A stretch of DNA of 64,000 bases from Eleusine coracana subsp. coracana. Its lineage: Eukaryota > Streptophyta > Magnoliopsida > Poales > Poaceae. How positions within the stretch are numbered: the stretch's first letter is position 1; every line of letters starts with the position of its first letter. The stretch is from NCBI GenBank assembly GCA_032690845.1, contig CM064433.1, positions 39,430,658 through 39,494,657 on the forward strand, in the 5' to 3' direction. This document shows positions 54,634-64,000 of the stretch, one piece after another. The notes below the pieces were generated by a model that worked only from the letters and a program-made list of their open reading frames with translations, did not search any database and was not told where the DNA came from. The translations under genes and the position numbers were made by a program.

Positions 54634-55679
54634 GGAGATTGAGGGTGGAGGATGTGAGGAGAGGAAGAGGAGGATTTGGGGAAGAAGAAGATAACAGGTA
54701 GGCAGAGAGGTCGGGCCAAGGAAAAGGAAACTGACAATAATAAAGAAGGTGTGATCTGGGCGTCACCGTGACCTGGCCCTCGCGTACAATACACACCAGC
54801 CAGGCCAGGGTACGCGTATACTATACGCGGCAATATACATATATCTTCCTCTTGTCTCTGTGTTTCTGCAAGAGATGATGAGTAAAATCCGGCGGGGTAT
54901 TTTCAACGGCGAACGAGGGGTACCGTTTCTGGACTTGGAAAACGTAAAGAGGAAAGGTACTAAATGCCAGGTGGGCCCGGCGACGCAGCACGCTCCAGAT
55001 CCAGCCTTGGGAGTCGCGTTCACATGGCCCACCCACCAGAAGCTGTCATCGCACAATACTACAGTTTACTCACTCACATACACGGTTTCAGTGGGTGCTG
55101 AAGCTGAACGACGATGGCCCCCGTATCGCGTTCACTGGGCGCGTATGTCTTTTCGAAAGTTTTCCCCGTCGCATATTGCTCGAAGAAAAGAAAAAACACA
55201 TGTCAACAAAAAAAAAGAAAAGGAAAACGTGCAGCACAGGCAAGATGCTTCACACTGCTCTGCCTTGTGTCGCATCCGTCACAACTTTTAAGGTGCCTGC
55301 AGCTGCAGGGGCACGCACGTCCACGACGAGTCAGACGAGATGGCGCCGCGCCCACGCCGAATCGGGGGACGCCATCACTCGGACCGGACGGAATGATTCC
55401 CTGCCTCGATGCGACGAGTAGCAGATTCCCTCCATGCAGTGTTCGATTTGACGGGCTGTAGTAATTTGAAACAGAAAAAGAAGAAACTTGTTTGATCAAA
55501 TTGGTAGTACTATCTCGAAAGTATAGTACCCCTCGGTTTGTACAAATTGTTAGGAAAAGCTTTCTTTTACTCCCTCAGATACAAAAATAATCTCATTCTA
55601 GCACTCAAGTTTTTTCAAATAGTAGCAAAAGTTATCAACAATTGAGTCATTTGTCTTGCAATTCGACAAAAAAAAAACA
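54634..55679. other. Spacer with promoter-like GC-rich segment and solo Stowaway end
   Basis: The 55.12-55.43 kb part resembles 56.47-56.83 kb (see findings). TTTACTCCCTCAGATAC near 55568 is a Stowaway-type end. No gene. Confidence 0.4.
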
Positions 55680-55843
55680 TACTCCCTCTATTTTTTTTTA
55701 CTTATCGTTCTGAAGGTGTTTTTTAGTGTCCAGATTTATTAAACATTTTCTGAACCTAGATATACATATTGTCTAAATTCAAAGAATATTTAATAAATCT
55801 GTTAAAAAGTCAGAACGACAAATAATTTAAGACGAATGGAGTA
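55680..55843. mobile_element. Stowaway MITE, about 164 bp
   Basis: The left end TACTCCCTCTATTTTTTTT and the reversed right end TACTCCATTCGTCTTAAA share the Stowaway form, with TA at both borders. ATCGTTCTGA on the left matches TCGTTCTGAC in the reversed right arm, and TTTATTAAA is mirrored in the middle. Confidence 0.82.
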
Positions 55844-56880
55844 AGTCATTTATAACCATCTCAGATGGGGAGACGTTTTGCCACATCTAATGTCAGGGAA
55901 GGACAGGTCAACTATAGTTGCCACATCTAATGTCGGGGAAGGTCGGAAGGATATATAACTATAGTTTTCTGAAAGTTGTACTGTGGTTTTCTAAATGGAG
56001 TACTAGTTTTTAAGATCCATTTAAAATATCATGATCCGACAAGGCCCCCTCTCAATGATTTTAATAGTTTTTTTTAGCAAATCAAAGATTTTACTAGTAG
56101 TTTTTTTTTGAAACTGTTTTACTAGTAGTATTACTACTCCCTCGGGATTTCTTTTGTTGACGTTGGCTGGTGCAAATTGGAGTAGTTTATTGTGGACCAA
56201 AACAATGACCAAATTATCTAGGCTAAGTCATGAAAATTATCCAACCTTTGTCCCTCTCGTCCGTCCTTTGTCTCCCAAAATAACATCATCACAGGTCTTT
56301 TTGTTTTGTAATCTCTAACCAATCCAAATAGGCCATAGAAAAGGAGCCATGCGATGGAAAAAGGATTAAACTAGTAATTGGACCATATATGCCTGATCAA
56401 GAGAATCCAGGATACACGAACGGATACGCACACACAAGAATCTTTTCAGACTAGCAGTATACGCTTTGAGATGGGTTCTGGAGTTTCAGTTGTCACGTTG
56501 CGGAAGAACAATGGCGCGTCATGTACACAAAGGTTTTACCAAAAGAAAAAAAAATCGCGTCGAGCTGCTCAAGAAAACGTGCGCTCAAGCCAACAAGATG
56601 CTGCACCAGTGGCTGCCCGTCTGTATCAATTCGCATCGGTCACATCTTTTTGCGTCTGCTTAACTGCAGAGGTGCTCACGCCCATGAGTCAGAGGACGCT
56701 GCGACAGAGCCCAGTGGATGGATGCTGCCAACCGCGGCCACGCCGAATCGCCGTGCGTACGTGGACCGGGTGGAATCCGATTCCCAGCCTGGATGTGACG
56801 AGTACTTTTTTTTTTTATGTGACGAGTACTTACTCCAGCTGATGAGTGATGACTCATGTCTGTGCTGACCGCCCAGAGCC
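55844..56880. other. Spacer with a second copy of a promoter-like segment
   Basis: TACTCCCTCGGGATT near 56135 is another isolated Stowaway-type end. 56.47-56.83 kb is GC-rich and resembles 55.12-55.43 kb. A T-run spans 56807-56816. No gene supported. Confidence 0.4.
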
Positions 56881-57621
56881 TAAGACTGATTCCAACAGTA
56901 AAGAGGCATTTTGTAAAGGCAAACCGAGTTTGCCTGGCGTGAACAGTCAAGAGAAAAGGAAGTTTTTAGAGATGACTCCAACAGCATATCCAAATCGGAG
57001 AGGCAAATGGACCGCGCCACCAGCGCCGCTCGCGCTCGGTCTCCCTCCCACGCGCCGGCCGCGCCTCCCTCCCACGCGCCGGTCCCGCCTCTGCGCTCGC
57101 CGAGCTCGCCGTGATGGCGGCCGCGCCTCCCTCCCACGCTCCGGCTCCGCCTCCGCACCCGCCTGCCGCGAGCTCGAGGCCTCGTCTCCACGCTCGCCGA
57201 GGTCGTCCTTGCCGGTGTGGTCCGCGCCAGCGCCGCCGAGCTCTGCGCGAGGCGTCGAGGCCCTCACCACCAAGCTCCGCATCCGCGCGTGGTCCTCGTC
57301 GCCGAGCTCCGCGCGAGGTCCGCACCCGCGCCGGCGAATGACTAGAAGGAGGAAGAGCGGAGGAGGACGACGGACATGGCGGCCACCCAGCTCCAGATCC
57401 CGCGCGCCGCCGTCCTGGCGCCCGCCTCCTTACTCGCTTCGCCTCCCACGCGGCCGCGCAAATGCATTGGAGGAGAGAGGGATTATAATTTTGGCTTCCC
57501 TCTCTCCTCCTATGCAAAATAGCTCGCCGGTTGCCTCTCTTGTTGGAGATGTTTTCGTCATGCATAGTAGTCTTCCAAGAGGCAAAAATACAAGTGTCTA
57601 TCTTTGTTGGAGTCAGCCTAA
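56881..57621. mobile_element. Harbinger/Tourist-type element with GC-rich interior, 735 bp
   Basis: The body is 56884-57618. TAA flanks it on both sides. The left end GACTGATTCCAACAGTAAAG and the reversed right end GGCTGACTCCAACAAAGATA are an imperfect inverted repeat. A second, inner pair (GACTCCAACAGCATATCC near 56973 and its partner near 57540) suggests nested or duplicated ends. The interior at 57010-57440 is extremely GC-rich, with CGCCGAG and CTCCCACGC repeats, unlike normal MITE filler. Confidence 0.68.
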
Positions 57622-58799
57622 CCAACGGCCCCAGCTTGGTCCACGCAGGTTTCAAATAAATTGACGAGCTGTACTTAACCTTAGAGGCCAAAAAAGAAAA
57701 GCAATTAACCATACGAGTATGGCTAACAGAAGGTAGAAAGTATTCAGTAGTATAACAATCTGGTTTTCTTTCTTAAAAGTTCTAGCTGACCTGTGTTAAA
57801 CAAGCCACGGAAAATATTAATTTTACAATGTAATGGTTCAACGCTCAAGCTTTAATCAGCTCATTATACACCTCAATACGACCAAATTTGTATTCATGAC
57901 CAAGCGTGCAATTCATTCACTGTTACCCACGTGATGAAGAAATGCCACGCTCGCAGGCGCACAGAAGGCCTCCGGTCAATAGAGCGGGAAGAAATAAAGA
58001 CTGCGCGTGGGACCAATCCCTCGGTCATTGACACTGATTTCAGGGGCCCAGGTATGCCACGAGGCCGGACCGAGGAGACTGGTCCAAAACGAAGAGTGGC
58101 ACGATCATACTATACGTTGCATTCTGTACGTGTCAGTGGATGAAACGTGCCTATCCCACCATATCCCACGACGCAAAACCGTGGATCGTGTTTAGGATTT
58201 TTTTTTTTCGTAAACGCGTTACATTTATCGGCGACGGCTTTGGTGCAAGTGGAAATCACCGGCGGTTCATGGGGCAAACGCTACCCTCTCTTTTTCATTT
58301 CGTGCGGTTCACGGTCACGGGTGACGGCGCTCCAAAGTGTTCAAGTTTCGACGGGGTGCAAGCCCCTACAAGGTGTCAAGCAGCATTTCCGTCTCACTGA
58401 GGAGTGGGCCCACGCGTAGTGTTGAGGGCATTGTCAGTGAGTAATGCGCGTTGCACGCGATCGCTTGGGAGTTACCTTGGGCTCTTCTTCTCACGGCACA
58501 CAAAAGTACTACTAGGCCATTTGGCTTTTTGTGGTGCCCTGGTGGCCAGGATGCAGTATCCCTCGAACAATGAATGGTAATAAAGGATCGTCACAATAAA
58601 TGGTGAAAAGATCGCCAGTAATAACGGATCTTGCAAAGCTCGTTAACCGAGTGATTACCGTACTACAGTACGTTCTGTGACCGTGGTGCTTTTACGAGAC
58701 AAATGTTCTACCGACCACTGGCTTGGTCCTCGCACCAATGCACCGTTGTTGACTCAAGTAATGTGATTACTTCGAAGCTCGACAGGCCTTCTAAGAGTG
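57622..58799. other. Spacer, no gene recognised
   Basis: Mixed composition, with a T-run at 58200-58208. Short overlapping open frames near 57.93-58.42 kb are in competing phases and not protein-like. Confidence 0.4.
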
Positions 58800-61700
58800 C
58801 CTTCGTTTTTACGAGGTGATAAATTTAGCATCTAAAGTTAAGATTAGTGCTAAAGATCTGGTGAACCACTATTAAGAATACGTGAGTTTTACACCTTCAC
58901 ATTCACATCATTGAAGGATCACCTGCATCTCTATATAAACAGCCTTTATATATGGATCTAAAAGTGGAATAAGAAGAGATGACTCTTCAGCTATCTCTAT
59001 GTGTCTTGTGTGCTTGTTCTTGAGATATAAGGGAAGGGAAACGGGTTCTCTATTATCTTTTCACGTCTATTTCTTGAAATTGAGTATGGAAATGGATTTG
59101 GTGAATCCATGATAAAGATTATTTCTAACACATTATCAGCACTTTTGCTTTGTAAATCGGATGAGTCGTTCTTGATTTATTCGTATTAGATCTGTTTTGT
59201 TTATCATGATGTTAGTCATCATCTTGTCTGATCTATTTTGCGAGGGACGTCAATTGTTAATCCCTGTGGTGCACCGGTATTGGAATTTTTTTGTGGCAAG
59301 CTCGCCGCTCATCTCTGTCGACTACGGACACCATCGAGCAGGCAGGTCGATGGCCTTTGCCTATATGCCCTACGCGGCATGAAATCAACTATCATGTCAA
59401 AAGGCCACGGTTAGTCGGCTTTTTATCCTTTTCTACGGGATCAAATCTTGAGTCTTCTTCTGATGGATGTTATATGCGAGTTGTTTTGTTCTTGCGTTCC
59501 ATCTTGTCCTTTTAATTAGATTACTTTGTGCATGTCCGAGCTCTTTAATCTTGTAGATTAAGATCGATAGTGGATCAATCGAGATTGTCATCGCGGATCC
59601 TAGAGTGCTCACTGATGGGGCTTGCATGTATGCCCGTATCACTGTTGCGTAACAGCCTGAAGCTGCTCGCCTCCCCGAAGATGAGTTGCGTTTGCCTTAC
59701 GCTGCATTGTTGTACTGTACTCACCTGAAGCCGCATCGTTAAGCTGCCCCAGCCGTTATGCAGATTGTGTTCGCTCGAAAACGCATCGTCAGTTACACTT
59801 TTCATGCATGCACGCGGCCGTTTGCCTGCCTAACCTATAGTTAATACGGCAATTAGAGGCCGTTGGCCTGCAGGCTGTTCGCATGCAGCTGCCTGAGATG
59901 AGTGTACTAATAATGAACAAGTGTTACGACAGCTGTTTTGTTGCTGATCAAATGAATTCGTGCGGCACTGGAGTTTCTCCTTCATAATTAATTTGCAAGG
60001 CAATGTGGCACGAACTGAGAATTGAACTCCATTCATGCGCGCTCTTCCATGCATGATACTCCAGTTTGTTTTTAATATGGCTTTTAATCCAGTAGGTTAG
60101 ATGCCAAATAATCGTTGTTTAATCACTTCGTCGCATTATGCCAGCTTGGAGTAGCATATTTTGTTCGATTAAGTGCATGACTAATGTTGTGTTGCGTCTG
60201 CCCGAAGCGGCGCTTAAACGATTGACATGCCCATGTGCCTCAGCGTGCCTGCACCCGTGGCCTCCACCACATGTCGAGTCATCGACCATGCTCATATCTG
60301 CAGCCACACTCTGTGCACATCGTGTTTCAATTTCTGCCTCATGGCAACTCCAACTATGGTCGCTTAACGCTACTCCTTTCACACGAGAATTACTAGTTTG
60401 AGTAATTGGCGCTGAGAGCTCTGCTGGCCTGCCATGTACGTGTGTATTCATGGCATCCATATTTTTTTTTAATCCACGCAAGAAATAGGAAGGCACACAT
60501 ACATGTGTAAGTTTTCACAAGTATTTCTCTTTTATGTCCAACAATTCCATTTGTAAGGTTTTAATCCTGAAGATTAAATACCCATGTAGTTTCTTGTTTG
60601 ATGACCGAACCTCTGAATTAAGCTTTTATTGCAAGCGGCATGTTTGATTATCTTAATGCACCTAAAGAGGACTGCATTTTTTCTCATCATGTCATGGCAC
60701 ATCAGCATCATGTTTCGCAACAAGCAATAACCACTAGCACTCGCGCATGCGTGTCGTCACCCTGACGCTTCGTGTCGCGCATTATCCGTCAAGACTCACG
60801 AGCTCGCTGCCATCTGGAGCCACCCTTGTGCCGCAAGCTCATGACTGTCGTCATCTGAAGTTACTTGCCTTTGCGCACCATATGCTACCGTACCGCCTGC
60901 CTGAAGTCATGTTTGCCACTTGAAATGCTGATTATTGTTCCATGGCTCCATATGCCATTGTTGTTGTGCTTGATTCCTAAGCCCACAGCCAGCCACAGGT
61001 AGAGCAGCGTAAAAGCATTGCCACCTACATCGAACCCACTAGAAGTTGGAGTTAGCACATTGTTAATTATTTTTTGTCAGTTTTTCGCCATGTTATTAAT
61101 ATGGGAACTGAGAGGGTCACATACTTTAAATCTAGCCCCTGAAGCTTGACTAGTCGTGTGGTATATTATTTGTGATATTTTAACCATTTGACCTCATAGT
61201 TTATGGCAATTGCATTAAATAATATCTGGCTATTGAGAGGGCTTGAATCACGTGTTTTGTGGAATTTGCATATGGGTCCTTGAAGAACCTTACACCTCTA
61301 CTAGGGTTGTTTTTGTTCTCCCTATTTTGTTTAGCATATAATTACTAAACTTTGATGCAAATCCCATTCGGAGTCTAGAAACTGAATTTCTAGTTATGCC
61401 TCTATAAATTGTGACAATTTATTTTGCACTCCCTTGGAAAGCATCTTATTAGGGGTTTGTTTTCTTGCATTGCAAGTTTTATGATGATAGATTTTATATG
61501 GGTTATATAATCCTGAAGTATTAGTAGAAGACCATTATAAATGCAAGAAAAATCTAATGATGCTTGGAGAAAGTCTGGAAAATTAAGTTAAAAATATATC
61601 TAAAGATATAGCTAAGACCAATCTTCACTCTTTGTGTTTTCTTTCTATTCTCATTTATTTACCTGAAGTAAATTTGGAATAAAGTGCATGAAAGTCTGGA

Positions 61701-64000
61701 CAATAAGACATCTAAAGGAATTAATATTTTACCGAGGCTAACCGCATCCATCAAGATATGTCACAAGACCTGAAGTCGACATATTTTGTCCCTCCTTACT
61801 GCTAAAAAGCATGAGTCATATTTCTCTTATCTGGTTTTAAAATATAATCTCCTAGTAGAACCTGAAGTTGCAACATTTTTATTAATACACTGATAATATT
61901 CTAAGAGATTTTATCGATATGCGTGAAGATCCAAAGTTTCTTCCTGATGAAGAATCACACGACTTATCCTTTACTGACCAAAGTTGTTCCTGAAGAGGAT
62001 CACTCTCAGAATCACAAACACCTGTAGTCGATGAAAATACTATAGGTATAATGAATGAAAACCAAGAGGAATATATTGTAAATTATAACAGTAAGCCAAT
62101 ACATGGTAAAATCTGTCCATGAAGGACATAGGTGGTCGATCCGAGGTATGTAGTTCTAGAATGCCAATATCCTCCACATCCTTGCACCTAAGCATGACTT
62201 AATGGCAACCTACCATAAGTTAGGAAGCAATAAGATGGATTGATCCCCAATCGCCATAAAGCCAAAAGCTTGCTGATGTATTAACATATTATTAGGGTCT
62301 ATTTTTTCTTATTCCTGTTGTAAGGAGATATAGATCTTGAAAACAAGACTATTAGTAACAAAACCACCTTATTGTGTTTTTTCTTTGAAAAGGTTCATGA
62401 AGACCATAGGGAGACTTTTAGTAATCTCCTCCACTTTCCAAAGTTAAGATGTTATTCAATAACAAAGGTCACCTTACCGTGATAGAGTTTTTCCTCGAAG
62501 GATGTTGGTCATTCATGCTCTTTCTAAAGAGTTAAAATCTTTTGCATAGTCGAGACTTTGCACTAGATTAATTTTCCTAGACAAATGGAACTCTTCAACT
62601 TACAAGTTCTAATCTACCATTTCTCTTCATTCTGAATGATGATTTGAATTATTAAAACAATATTGTGTCACAACAAATATATGTTAATAACCCAATTTCT
62701 GAGTGGTATGAGTAATTTGGGTCAATCTTGGGCAATAATCTAAAATAGTTGGATATTTAGCTTAGAAAATAGTTACTTGTTAGTAACAATCCTTTGAGTG
62801 GCACTACTTGTTATCATGCATATGCAAGCTTTTCTCAACACACCAGAATGCATATTCTACCATGAATTGTATTAGAAGACATGACTCTAAAGGCATTTCT
62901 CAATGATCATAATTGATGTGCTTTTTTCCCTGAAGGATATATTTTGGCTATGAATGTATTTCATTTTTACTTGCATATTATATTAGGTCCCAAAGACTAA
63001 GAAGCACACTCTATAGCAAATTAATTTTGCAAACTTGTGATAGTAATCTGCTACTAGGTGTGGACCCTAACCCGAAGTTAAGGATATCTCTCCTGTAGAA
63101 GAGACTATCTAGTTTTTATGACACTCTGTTTATATTAAGTAAAATCTCACTGCATATAAATGATGAAAATCTCCCTCTTGTTGATGTGCGTAAGATTTCC
63201 CAAATATATCACCACCAGAGCATACATTAGCCACCACTAAATTTGGATGGTCGGGGATGTTTAGTATGCTTCTATTTAAATATCTCGACATTAGGGGGAG
63301 AAATGCCCAGTATATGGAATGCCTTGATATTTACAATTCAAAATGCACAAAGCAGGCTAAACTTGTAGTTACCTTATCCTCCTAAACACTAGAAGTGTGG
63401 AGTTTGCCAGAATTATATCTTATTAAGGAGAAATCAAATATGAATTTATTTGAAACATATATAATGCTACTACTTGAAGTAGATGTGGATATACCCGGGA
63501 TTTAATATTATATCCATGTGTGACTTGTTGGCACACATTCGTGATTTGTGGGGACGCCTATGGATCAAAGATTTTAGTGCCATAGTCAAAGCATAATCTA
63601 TATAGACAAGTACTCCTCTTACATACTCCTAATGAATTATCACCCTGAAGGTACCTCCAGATGAGGATTATCCTAGCAGATTGCGCGCTTATCATAATGC
63701 TAGGAACTCAGAACAACTATGAATCTTTTGTACTGGGAAATCATGAAGATCACTATATTATGTCTAAGTGGAGAAGAAACGTATCGACACTATTTGTGCC
63801 TTTATGAATTACTGAGTTTCTCATAGGGAGAACCGGATCCGAAACAAAGTCCTAGGCATGAGTTCTTGATGCTCTCATATCGGATCAAATAAATTGCAAT
63901 TGAGGCTGAACCAAAATTTACTAAATAAAAGTCACAAATCTGTTGTTCGGACATTTATGGGTCACATTATGATTAATGAGGTGGTGAAAAGTGATGGTTC
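58800..64000 (+). mobile_element. Decayed Ty1-copia-like retrotransposon region, runs off the edge
   Basis: TCTAACACATTATCAGCAC at 59124-59142 resembles the LTR-end and leader junction of one group of plant Ty1-copia elements. A TATA-like CTATATAAACAGCC near 58935 and the preceding 58.8-59.13 kb would then be LTR. Downstream to the window edge no frame stays open for long, but fragments such as LLAHIRDLWGRLW near 63510-63555 hint at copia pol. Twelve exact copies of CCTGAAG occur on this strand between 59.65 and 63.65 kb. The 5' LTR start and the family are unresolved, and no intact gene is present. Confidence 0.35.

Noticed and set aside
56846..57664. Long open frames on both strands (up to 272 codons)
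   Set aside because: They lie inside the GC-rich interior of a Harbinger-type element, on both strands at once, with Arg/Pro/Ser low complexity.
43800..58140. Similarity between 43.8 kb and 57.9 kb (shared TGAAGAAATGCCACGC) and between 43.36 and 58.1 kb (GCATTCTG-ACGTGTCA)
   Set aside because: The matches are short and surrounded by unrelated sequence. They may be common promoter words. Too weak to call a duplication without alignment.
1..64000. tRNA, rRNA, riboswitch or bacterial-type operon signals
   Set aside because: None seen. Apart from the tRNA-complementary primer site in the Copia element, no RNA gene could be supported by eye.

Overview
The window reads as repeat-rich nuclear DNA of a grass, most likely a panicoid. 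The reasons are the mixture of elements (a Maximus/SIRE-type Ty1-copia retrotransposon, PIF/Harbinger, Ds-like hAT, Stowaway), GC-rich 5' gene ends beside AT-rich spacers, GT-AG introns, and a plant DUF4149 gene relic. There is no operon structure, rRNA, tRNA or CRISPR array. The species call is inference.

Layout. 0.3-0.63 kb: a small intact minus-strand hypothetical gene. 1.25-2.03 kb: a non-autonomous hAT element with a perfect 8-bp target duplication. 2.24-2.47 kb: a Stowaway MITE. 3.41-19.34 kb: a PIF/Harbinger element (TTA duplication) with a Myb-like ORF1 and a DDE transposase. The transposase is split by an 11.6-kb Copia element (5797-17377, duplication AAGAT) that carries gag, pol and an extra 3' ORF between LTRs of 1470 and 1584 bp. 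21.3-23.6 kb: a second Harbinger derivative with ORF1 only. 23.85-24.55 kb: a second hAT MITE. 25.1-26.9 kb: a DUF4149/TMEM205-like pseudogene. 31.86-37.31 kb: a third Harbinger element (TGA duplication) with a catalytically dead transposase and a decayed ORF1. 38.53-39.19 kb: a Ds-like hAT element. 47.3-49.7 kb: a three-exon minus-strand gene of unknown function. 55.7-57.6 kb: more MITEs. 58.8 kb to the right edge: a strongly decayed region with hints of another Ty1-copia element.

The most gene-like theme outside the transposons is a family of four related acidic proteins. They lie at 19.5 kb (A, +), 27.9 kb (B, +), 42.3-42.9 kb (C, -, frameshifted) and 45.5 kb (D, +). They share a core of the form LPDxEVxWxL(S/A)x(R/K), then VRxxYxA, then VxxDD. 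Their 3' flanks are also similar, and extra coding and 3'-flank fragments lie at 29.2 and 30.8 kb. I do not recognise the family. It looks like a locally duplicated grass family whose copies are being pushed apart and broken by transposons.

The transposon parts fit together as follows. In Harbinger elements the DDE transposase acts together with the Myb-like ORF1 protein, and both are present but broken in elements 1 and 2. Element 3 kept only ORF1 and would depend on a transposase from elsewhere. The Copia element has every protein domain needed for reverse transcription and integration, but gag and pol are interrupted by frameshifts and stop codons, so it is not autonomous as it stands. All homology calls are by eye from translated reading frames and terminal repeats. 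No database search was possible.
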